Source of the DNA: JBASRP01 sp044866075
GTDB lineage: Bacteria > Actinomycetota > AC-67
Assembly (NCBI GenBank): GCA_044866075.1
Contig: JBIOTQ010000079.1
Location: 1-49,791, forward strand
Length of the DNA stretch: 49,791 nucleotides
Direction: 5' to 3'
Below are positions 43,245 through 49,791 of this stretch, piece after piece. Numbering within the stretch: the first letter of the stretch is position 1; every line of letters starts with the position of its first letter. Made by a program: the position numbers and the translations under genes. Below the pieces are notes generated by a model. The model ran no database searches, was not told the origin of the DNA, and saw only the letters and a list, made by a program, of their open reading frames with translations.

Positions 43245-46169
43245 GTGCGTCGTGTCGCGTTCGTCGCCGTGCTCGCGACGATCGTCGGCGTGCTCGCGAT
43301 CCCCAACGCGCAGGCCGCTTCTCCCCCGCTCCCCTCGGACGGGACCCTCATCGTTCCCGGGCACGGATGGGGCCACGGACGCGGGCTCGGCCAGTGGGGC
43401 GCCAACGGGATGGCGCGCAGCGGAAAGACCTACACGCAGATCCTTTCCCACTACTACTCGGGCGTGACCTTCACCGCGCGCGCTTCCGAGAACATCCGCG
43501 TCCTCGTGGCCGAACGGTCGAGCGAGATCGTGACCTCCGACGCGGCCTTCACGGCGTCGTGGAACGACGGCACCCGCATCGCGACGAGCTCGACGAGCTA
43601 CCCCTTCTTCCGCGTGCGCTGGAACGGCAGTGCGCACGTGCTCGAGAAGAGCGCCGCCTACACGGGGCCCTGGAGCCTCGTTGCGAGCAGCTCGCGCTGG
43701 GTCGTCTTCACCAAAGGCTCGTCCTTGCTCCAGGTCGTGTCACCCGGAGGCTCGGTGCACTACTACCGGGGCTCGATCAGCGCGCGCCTGCACCGCTCGA
43801 CCGGGCTTGTCATGGCCGTCAACGAGCTGATGCTCGACGAGTACCTGTTCGGGGTCGTCCCGCGCGAGATGCCCGCGTCGTGGCCGGCCGAAGCGCTGAA
43901 GTCGCAATCCGTCGCCGCGCGGACGTACGCCGTCTACAAGAAGGACTACGCGCGCTCGCAGGGCTACCCCTTCGACATCTGCGCCACGACGAGTTGCCAG
44001 TCGTATCTCGGCTACGCATCGAAGCCCAGCCCAACGGGCACGCGCACGGTCCTCGAACACCCGAACAGCAACGCGGCGGTCACGGCCACGACGCGCAAAG
44101 TCCTCACCTATGGCGGCAAGCCGATCCTCGCCGAGTACTCGTCCTCGACCGGCGGATACACCGCGCCCGGCAACGTGCCGTATCAGAGGGCCGTGCCCGA
44201 CTCCGGTGACTCGGTCTCGCCGCACCACAACTGGACGGCGCGCGTCCGCGTCGCGGACGTGGAAAAGAAGTGGCCGATCGGACGTCTCGTCGACGTCGTG
44301 ATCACGAAGCGAAACGGCTACGGCGAGTGGGGCGGCCGCGTCCTCGAGATGAAGCTCATCGGGACGTCGTCGACCGCGATCCTCAGCGGGAACGCGTGGC
44401 GCGCCGCGTTCGCGTGGCCGACCCGTTCCGACGGGGTCCGGAGCAGCTGGTTCACCGTTCGGTACTGGCGCGGAGAGCTCGCCGCGACGCCTCCCGCGGT
44501 CACCGTCACCTCGGGTGACACCGCGACGCTGACGGTTCAGATCCGCAACACCGGCAACACGTCGTGGCCGGTCGGCGGACCGGTGCGCCTGTCGACGCGG
44601 GCGGCGAGCCGTTTCGCCACGAGCTCGTGGATCTCTCCGACGCGCCCGGCCGGGGTGTCCCGGAACGTGACGACGAACAGCACGGCGGCCGTCGGGCGGG
44701 ACCAGGTCGCGGAATTCCGTGTTCCGATCTCGTCGGCGGGGCTGACGCCGGGCTCCTACTCGGAGACGTTCACGCTCGTTGCCGACGGCACGAGCACGAT
44801 GACGCCGACGTTCACCGTCCCGATCCAGATCCTGCCCGGCTGGCGCGACGACGTGTTCAACGTGCTCGAGAACGCGTCGTTCGAGTCGGGGCTGAGGCCG
44901 TGGTCCACGTCGGGCCTCACGTCCGGGGACGGGCGAACGACGGTGGTGCACCGCGTGGGCACGGCGACGCTACGCCTCACCGGCGGCGGCTCGAAGATCG
45001 TCTACGAGACGGTACGCTTCGCCGGCGGCACCGCGCGACGGTTCACCCTCGGCGCGTGGAGCCGTTCCGACGGGTCGCGTTCGTCCGGAGGCCCCATCGA
45101 CGTGCAAGCGACCGCGGTCTACGGCGACGGGACCTCGTCGACGTTCACGCTGGCGTTCCCCCGCGGATCGCACGCGTGGCGATACGGCGAGACGGCCTTC
45201 GCCACGAACCGGTCGAAGTCGCTCTCTCGCATCGCCGTCCGAGCCCGGTACGTGAACCAGACCGGAACCGGGTACTTCGACGCGCTACGTCTCGTCGAGA
45301 CGCCGATCCGGAACGCGTCGTTCGAGCAAGGCCTCACCGGCTGGACCGGCCGGAACCTGGCGTCCGGCGACGGATCCACAGCGGGCCCGGCGCGCGATGG
45401 CGGCCGCGCGCTCGTGTTCCAGTCGGGTCTCAAGCAGCTCTCGCAGCCCATCGCGCTGTCCGGCCTTCGGTCCGAGCGTTTCGTTCTCAGCGGATGGAAC
45501 CGGTCCGCCGGAACGGCGTCGCACGCCGAGATCTCAGTCGCGCTCGAGTTCGTCGCGGCGGACGGCAGCAAGAGCGCCACGCGCCTCCTTTTCCCCACCG
45601 CGGACCACGACTGGCGGCGCGGTGAGATCGTCGTCACGGCTCCGTTCGACTTCACGACGGCCGTCGTGACGCTGACCCTCAACAGCTTCTCCGGCTCGAC
45701 GTCGTTCGACGCGATCCACGTCGCGCGGAACTTCACGGCCAACCCGTCGTTCGAGAACGGCCTCGGGTCGTGGAGCTCGCACGGCTTCGCAAGCGGAGAC
45801 GGCGTCTGGTCGAGGGCGGCCGGCGAGGGGAGTCTCTCGATGCGCCTCGCCGGAAGCGGACGGCAGTCCGTGTCGCAGAGCGTCGCGAAGAGCGGCGGCG
45901 CGGGCGGCCGCCTCATCCTGTCGGGCTGGAGCCGGCTGTCGGACACCTCGACGTCGCGCGGGACGGTCGGGTTGCTGGCGGGCTTCCGAAACACCGACGG
46001 ATCGACGAGCTGGGTGACGGTGCCGTTCGCGAAGGCGCCGCACCAGTGGGCGTACACCGAAGCGGTCGTCGTCGCGCCGAAGCGGTATTCGCGCGTCGAC
46101 GTGTTCGTGACCTTCTACGATCAGTCGGGTTGGGGTGCGTTCGACGGCGTCACCCTCCGCTTGATCTAG
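43245..46169 (+). CDS. large secreted SpoIID/LytB protein with Ig-like and carbohydrate-binding-like repeats
   Basis: This 974-aa protein has a signal peptide (1-24, cleavage after AQA). A GHGWGHGRGLGQWGANGMA motif (39-57) comes first, then the SpoIID core (about 85-395) with LDEYLFGVVPREMPASWPAE, which holds the catalytic-type Glu, and KSQSVAARTYA. An NBR1-type Ig-like domain (about 418-528, IRNTGNTSWPVGG) follows. Three repeats of about 145 residues each start NASFESGLRPW, NASFEQGLTGW and NPSFENGLGSW and look like carbohydrate-binding beta-sandwiches. SpoIID enzymes are lytic transglycosylases acting on denuded glycan strands. It probably acts on the cell wall and binds the polysaccharide made here. 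Confidence 0.87.
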   Translation: MRRVAFVAVLATIVGVLAIPNAQAASPPLPSDGTLIVPGHGWGHGRGLGQWGANGMARSGKTYTQILSHYYSGVTFTARASENIRVLVAERSSEIVTSDAAFTASWNDGTRIATSSTSYPFFRVRWNGSAHVLEKSAAYTGPWSLVASSSRWVVFTKGSSLLQVVSPGGSVHYYRGSISARLHRSTGLVMAVNELMLDEYLFGVVPREMPASWPAEALKSQSVAARTYAVYKKDYARSQGYPFDICATTSCQSYLGYASKPSPTGTRTVLEHPNSNAAVTATTRKVLTYGGKPILAEYSSSTGGYTAPGNVPYQRAVPDSGDSVSPHHNWTARVRVADVEKKWPIGRLVDVVITKRNGYGEWGGRVLEMKLIGTSSTAILSGNAWRAAFAWPTRSDGVRSSWFTVRYWRGELAATPPAVTVTSGDTATLTVQIRNTGNTSWPVGGPVRLSTRAASRFATSSWISPTRPAGVSRNVTTNSTAAVGRDQVAEFRVPISSAGLTPGSYSETFTLVADGTSTMTPTFTVPIQILPGWRDDVFNVLENASFESGLRPWSTSGLTSGDGRTTVVHRVGTATLRLTGGGSKIVYETVRFAGGTARRFTLGAWSRSDGSRSSGGPIDVQATAVYGDGTSSTFTLAFPRGSHAWRYGETAFATNRSKSLSRIAVRARYVNQTGTGYFDALRLVETPIRNASFEQGLTGWTGRNLASGDGSTAGPARDGGRALVFQSGLKQLSQPIALSGLRSERFVLSGWNRSAGTASHAEISVALEFVAADGSKSATRLLFPTADHDWRRGEIVVTAPFDFTTAVVTLTLNSFSGSTSFDAIHVARNFTANPSFENGLGSWSSHGFASGDGVWSRAAGEGSLSMRLAGSGRQSVSQSVAKSGGAGGRLILSGWSRLSDTSTSRGTVGLLAGFRNTDGSTSWVTVPFAKAPHQWAYTEAVVVAPKRYSRVDVFVTFYDQSGWGAFDGVTLRLI

Positions 46170-46176
46170 CCCCGGC

Positions 46177-47262
46177 TCACCAGCTCCATTTGACCAGCTC
46201 GCGCGCGATCCGCGCGCTGATGACCCCCCAGTCGAGCTCGCGCTCGGCCACGCGTCGCGCTGCGGCGCCGAGGCGGCGCGCATACGCCTCGTCCGAGATC
46301 ACGCGTTCGAGCGCCTCGGCGAGAGCCTCCACCGAGTCGTCCGCCGCGACGACGCCGGCGCGCCCCCGCTCCACGATGGCCTTCATCTCCACCCGCGGGG
46401 TCACGACCACCGGACGGCCGGCGGCCAGCCCGTCCGGCAGCTTCACCGGGATCACGCCGTCCCAGTACTCGTAGGGCTCGTTCGGGACGCACACGACGAT
46501 GGCCTTCCCGAGGTTCGCGCCGAGCCTGCGATACGAGCTATGGCCGATCGCTATCCAGGGGTCGCCGGCCACCGCGGCGCGCAGGCGATCGAGGTAAGCC
46601 CTGCTTTCCTCCCCGGTCGCGACGAGCCACAGGTCGAGGCGCAGATCGGGGTAACCGCCACGGAGGGATCGCGCGGCCTCGATGAGATTCTCGATGCCCC
46701 GCCGGGGGGCGGCGCCGGACGCCATCGCGATCCGCGGCTCCGCCGGCCACGGAACGGGCCTGACGATCGTCGTGTCGGTTCCGTTCGGGGCGATCAGCGT
46801 GCGAGACGGATCGAGTCCCATCTGCCGCACGAACGTGTGTGACTGCGCGACGTGGATCTCGAACGCGTCGAGGTTCCGCTTCTGGCTCTCCCTCATGGCG
46901 CTTCGCCGCGAGGGATCGAGCGCGAGCCCGTACGCGTCGAGCTGCGCGACGACGTCGTCGACGATGTCGAAGGCAGCGAGCCGGGCATGAGCCCGGGCCA
47001 GTTCCAGCGTCTCGGCCTCGAGGAACTCTGCGGACGCGAGCAAGAGCCCCGGCGGAGCCGGCGTCTGGGTGAGCGACGCCGACAGCGCGTCCGACGTCCA
47101 GCCGTGGACGTAGGTGGCCGGAGCCACGTCGCCGAGGCGCGAGAAGACGTAGTGGCGACGCAAGTCGCCGCCCCATCGGAGCCGACTCCCTTCCCGAAGG
47201 ACGAGCCAGGGCCGCTTCTTCTTGAATCCTCGTCTCACGCGCCGGTCCTTCGTCCTCGACAC
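46177..47262 (-). CDS. glycosyltransferase (GT4/GT-B-like)
   Basis: This 361-aa protein has weak N-terminal similarity (RRHYVFSRLGDVAPATYVHGW) and a clear donor half: RIAMASGAAPRRGIENLIEAA, LWLVATGEESRAYLDRL and PVKLPDGLAAGRPVVVTPR. The DGVIPVKLPDGLAAG stretch occupies the position of the usual KxxEYxAAG motif. GTG 47262 is used; an upstream alternative is absent because the nucleotidyltransferase ends at 47273. It is the last gene of the rhamnose operon on the minus strand, so rhamnosyl transfer is a possible role. Confidence 0.72.
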   Translation of the reverse strand: MSRTKDRRVRRGFKKKRPWLVLREGSRLRWGGDLRRHYVFSRLGDVAPATYVHGWTSDALSASLTQTPAPPGLLLASAEFLEAETLELARAHARLAAFDIVDDVVAQLDAYGLALDPSRRSAMRESQKRNLDAFEIHVAQSHTFVRQMGLDPSRTLIAPNGTDTTIVRPVPWPAEPRIAMASGAAPRRGIENLIEAARSLRGGYPDLRLDLWLVATGEESRAYLDRLRAAVAGDPWIAIGHSSYRRLGANLGKAIVVCVPNEPYEYWDGVIPVKLPDGLAAGRPVVVTPRVEMKAIVERGRAGVVAADDSVEALAEALERVISDEAYARRLGAAARRVAERELDWGVISARIARELVKWSW

Positions 47263-47272
47263 GACAGCAGCG

Positions 47273-48241
47273 TCACGCCTGCTCCTCGCCCGCGATCGTC
47301 TCCTCGCACCGCCCGCCGGCGGCGATCGTCACGCCCGGCCCGACGACGGCGTCGCGGACGACGCCGTGCCTTTCCACCAGGGCGCCCTCGAGGAGCACGG
47401 CCCGCTTCAGGTGCGCGCCGGGTTCGGCGCGCGCGCGCGGCCCGAGGACGGCCGGCCCCTCCGAACCTCCCGCGTCGGCGCCTTGACCGAGAAGGACGTC
47501 CCCCATGCGTTCCCCGACCGGCGTCGCGGCCGAACGCCCGGCAAGTACGTCCCAGTGCGCCTGCAGGTAGCGCTCGGGTGTGCCGATGTCGATCCAGTAA
47601 GCCTCTGAGATGAACCCGTAGACCGCCTCGCCGCGCGCGACGAGGGACGGGAACACCTGACGCTCGAACGACCACATCTCCCCCGGCGGAACGTCGGCGA
47701 TCGCGCGCGGCTCGAGCACGTAAGTGCCGGCGTTGATCAGCCCGCCCTCGCGTGCGATGGCCGGCGCGGGCTTCTCGAGGAAGGCTTCGACGCGGCCGTC
47801 GTCGCCGAGCGGGACAAGGCCGTACGGGCCGGCATCCTCGACCGGGGTCAAGGTCAGGGTCGCGGTCGCCGCACGCTCGCGGTGCGACGCCAGCAACGCC
47901 GTCAGGTCGAGATCGGTCAGCACGTCGCCGTTGAACACGATCGTGGTGCCGTCGAGCCGGTCGATGACGTTCCGTACCGCGCCGGCGGTCCCGAGAGGCC
48001 TCTCCTCCCGCACGACCTCGAGCGCGATCCCTTCCTCGCGCATCCGTGCTGCGAACGGCTCGAAGCTATCCGCGAGATATCCCGTCAGAAGAAGCGCGTC
48101 GGTGATCCCGTGATCGCGCATGAGCCGGAGCTGGTGCTCGAGGAACGGCCGGTTGCAGATGGGAAGCAGCGATTTCGGCGTCGTGTACGTGAGCGGCCGG
48201 AGCCGCGTGCCCTCGCCGCCGGCGAGGATGAGGGCCCTCAT
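47273..48241 (-). CDS. NDP-sugar nucleotidyltransferase with beta-helix tail
   Basis: This 322-aa protein has the nucleotidyltransferase signature ILAGGEGTRLRPLTYTTPKSLLPI, FNGDVLTDLDL (metal-binding Asp), GLINAGTYVLEP and YWIDIGTPERYLQAH. The C-terminal 90 residues have hexapeptide-like repeats (GPAVLGPRARAEPG, VVGPGVTIAAGG). This long form is closer to mannose-1-phosphate guanylyltransferase or glucose-1-phosphate nucleotidyltransferases than to short RmlA. It lies directly after rfbD (ATGA overlap), so it could serve dTDP-glucose formation, but GDP-mannose or UDP-glucose are equally possible. Confidence 0.8.
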   Translation of the reverse strand: MRALILAGGEGTRLRPLTYTTPKSLLPICNRPFLEHQLRLMRDHGITDALLLTGYLADSFEPFAARMREEGIALEVVREERPLGTAGAVRNVIDRLDGTTIVFNGDVLTDLDLTALLASHRERAATATLTLTPVEDAGPYGLVPLGDDGRVEAFLEKPAPAIAREGGLINAGTYVLEPRAIADVPPGEMWSFERQVFPSLVARGEAVYGFISEAYWIDIGTPERYLQAHWDVLAGRSAATPVGERMGDVLLGQGADAGGSEGPAVLGPRARAEPGAHLKRAVLLEGALVERHGVVRDAVVGPGVTIAAGGRCEETIAGEEQA

Positions 48242-49101
48242 CGCGGGGCGCGGGACTCGGCGTCGAGGGACGTGAGGACGCCGGGGACGACCTCCCGCAG
48301 CGCCTCGCGCCACGGCCTCATCTGCGGCAGCCCGGCGGCGCGCCAGGCGACGCCGTCGAGCGCGGCGTACGCCGGCCGCTCGGCCGGCCGCGGCATCGCG
48401 GAGGTCGGGACGGGTTGCACGCGCTCCGGATCGAGCCCGGCCTCCTCGAAGATCGCGCGCGCGAACGCGAACCGCGAGCACTCGCCGGCGTTGACGCCGT
48501 GCAGCACCCCGGCCGCCCCCTGCTCGATGAGCCCGACCAGCGCCCGCGCCAGGTCGGGCGTGGACGTCGGCGACCCGACCTGGTCGTCGACCACGTTCAA
48601 CGTCTCGCGCGTCCGCGCCGCGCGCAAGATGGCGGCAACGAAGTTCGCCGTCCCCGTGCCGTACAGCCACGCGCTCCGCACGACCGCCGCGCGCGAACCG
48701 CCGGCCAGCACCGCCTCTTCGCCGAGCAGCTTGGACCGTCCGTACTCCGAGACCGGGTTCGTCGCGTCGCTCTCGGTGTACGGGCGCGTCGCCCGCCCGT
48801 CGAAGACGTAGTCAGTCGAGACCTGCACCACGAACGCGTCACCGGCGGCCCGCGCGACGTTCGCCGCCCCATCTGCGTTGACGAGGCGCGCGCGGGCGGG
48901 ATCCTCCTCGCAGCCGTCGACGTTCGTCCACGCCGCCGCGTTGACGATCGCGTCCGGCCCGTACTCTCCGACCGCGGCACCGACCATGTCGGCGTTCGTC
49001 ACGTCGAGGTCGGCGTGCGACAGCGCCACGGCGTCGGGCCCGAGCACGGCGGCGAGGTCGCGTCCGAGCTGCCCGGCGCCGCCGGTGATGAGCACCCGCA
49101 C
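48238..49101 (-). CDS. rfbD: dTDP-4-dehydrorhamnose reductase
   Basis: This 287-aa SDR has VLITGGAGQLGRDLA, NAAAWTNVDGCEEDP, VSTDYVFDG and the catalytic Tyr120/Lys124 in SEYGRSKLLGE, all typical of RmlD. It reduces dTDP-4-keto-L-rhamnose to dTDP-L-rhamnose with NADPH. GTG 49101 is used because GGGAGG precedes it and the length then fits the family; ATG 49140 would overlap rfbB by 34 bases. The 3,5-epimerase gene (rfbC) is not visible in the window. Confidence 0.92.
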   Translation of the reverse strand: MRVLITGGAGQLGRDLAAVLGPDAVALSHADLDVTNADMVGAAVGEYGPDAIVNAAAWTNVDGCEEDPARARLVNADGAANVARAAGDAFVVQVSTDYVFDGRATRPYTESDATNPVSEYGRSKLLGEEAVLAGGSRAAVVRSAWLYGTGTANFVAAILRAARTRETLNVVDDQVGSPTSTPDLARALVGLIEQGAAGVLHGVNAGECSRFAFARAIFEEAGLDPERVQPVPTSAMPRPAERPAYAALDGVAWRAAGLPQMRPWREALREVVPGVLTSLDAESRAPR

Positions 49102-49106
49102 GCCGC

Positions 49107-49791
49107 CTAACCCTCCCGCGAGCGGAGCGGCTCCCACCACCAGCGGTTCTCGCGGTACCAGTCGACCGTCGCGCGCAAAGCGTCGTCGAACGACCAGCTC
49201 GGCTGCCAGCCGAGCGCGTTCGTACGCGACGTGTCGACCGAGTAACGGCGGTCGTGTCCGGGCCGGTCGGTCACCGGCGTGATCAGCGAGTGCGGCTTCC
49301 CCAGCAGGTCGCAGAGCGCTTTCGACAGGTCGATGTTGGTCCTCTCGTTCCCCGCGGCGATGTTATAGATCTGGCCGACGTCGCCCTTCTCGAGCACGGT
49401 GTGGATACCCGCGGCGACGTCCTCGACGTAGATCCAGTCGCGCACGTTCATCCCGTCGCCGTACAGAGGCACCGGCTTGTCCTCGAGCAGGTTGGTGACG
49501 AACAGCGGGATGACCTTCTCGGGGAACTGGTACGGGCCGAACGTGTTCGACCCGCGCGTCACGACGACCGGCATCCCGTAGGTGCGGTGGTACGCGCGCG
49601 CCAGGAGGTCGCCGCCCGCTTTGGACGCCGAGTAGGGGCTCGACGGGTCGAGGCGGTCCTCCTCCGAGAAGGAGCCGACGTCGATCGAGCCGTAGGTCTC
49701 GTCGGTCGACACCTGGAGATACCGCGCGATGCGGTGGCGCCGCGCGGCGTCGAGCAGCGCGTTGGTGCCGAGCACGTTCGTGCGCACGAAC
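49107..49791 (-). CDS. rfbB: dTDP-glucose 4,6-dehydratase, C-terminal part (5' end outside window)
   Basis: The frame is open to the right edge, so the N-terminal NAD-binding strand (TGGAGFIG) is missing; 227 codons are visible. The visible part has VSTDETYGSIDVGSF with the active-site Asp-Glu, YSASKAGGDLLARAYHRTYG with the catalytic Tyr/Lys, GSNTFGPYQFPEKVIP and MNVRDWIYVEDVAAGI. The enzyme converts dTDP-glucose to dTDP-4-keto-6-deoxyglucose, the second step of rhamnose synthesis. It lies five bases before rfbD and is probably the first or second gene of a rhamnose operon entering from the right. Confidence 0.93.
   Translation of the reverse strand, partial: FVRTNVLGTNALLDAARRHRIARYLQVSTDETYGSIDVGSFSEEDRLDPSSPYSASKAGGDLLARAYHRTYGMPVVVTRGSNTFGPYQFPEKVIPLFVTNLLEDKPVPLYGDGMNVRDWIYVEDVAAGIHTVLEKGDVGQIYNIAAGNERTNIDLSKALCDLLGKPHSLITPVTDRPGHDRRYSVDTSRTNALGWQPSWSFDDALRATVDWYRENRWWWEPLRSREG

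Noticed and set aside
47273..48670. Extension of the nucleotidyltransferase to base 48670
   Set aside because: The added segment is antisense-frame shadow of rfbD with Arg/Ala/Gly-rich sequence; ATG 48241 begins at ILAGGEGTRL and overlaps rfbD by ATGA.

Overview
This window is high-GC and gene-dense, with many 4-bp ATGA or GTGA overlaps. It most likely comes from the chromosome of an actinomycete-type bacterium (Actinomycetota). The reasons are a fused CofG-CofH FbiC, a fused ligase-nitroreductase FbiB, a BldC-like small DNA-binding protein, a UPF0182 protein, a DUF3105 protein, a multidomain secreted SpoIID/LytB protein, and frequent start codons that sit 6-11 bases after a -10 box with no Shine-Dalgarno. 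The class cannot be fixed from sequence reading alone. No rRNA, tRNA, CRISPR array, insertion sequence or phage gene was seen.

Bases 2-5304 hold a tightly coupled signalling operon on the + strand. It encodes the end of an ABC-type solute-binding protein, a small HisKA protein with a degenerate ATPase half (a possible ChpT-like phosphotransferase), a secreted DUF11 protein, a membrane histidine kinase, a stand-alone receiver and a receiver-HD-GYP protein that probably degrades c-di-GMP. Bases 5358-10880 hold coenzyme F420 synthesis: fbiC divergent from fbiA-fbiB-DinB-like gene, with a frameshifted PhnB/VOC remnant behind fbiC. Bases 10906-14648 hold a purine-type permease, a DUF3105 membrane protein, a GHMP sugar kinase and the BldC-like regulator.

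From about 14.9 kb to the right edge the window is one large surface-polysaccharide region. It makes UDP-glucuronate and UDP-xylose (ugd, uxs), and a diacetamido-uronic acid through a WbpA/B/E/D/I-like set (wecB-like epimerase, acetyltransferase, aminotransferase, dehydrogenase, Gfo/Idh oxidoreductase). A second WecB and a WbpA-type dehydrogenase lie about 15 kb further on. dTDP-rhamnose genes (rfbB, rfbD) and a nucleotidyltransferase lie at the right end. Export is through a Wzm/Wzt-type ABC transporter at 23.8-25.5 kb. Seven GT4/GT-B-like glycosyltransferases, one GT39-like membrane glycosyltransferase, a GT2-methyltransferase fusion, one free methyltransferase and a further glycosyltransferase beside rfbD would assemble and decorate the chain. 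A large secreted SpoIID/LytB protein with an Ig-like domain and three carbohydrate-binding-like repeats sits among them.

Points most worth following are the pseudokinase-containing phosphorelay candidate, a two-copy G-rich element near bldC and inside a glycosyltransferase start, a paired family of coiled-coil-tailed glycosyltransferases, the GT2-methyltransferase fusion and the permuted SpoIID protein. Domain and family names are from reading motifs; no database search was run.
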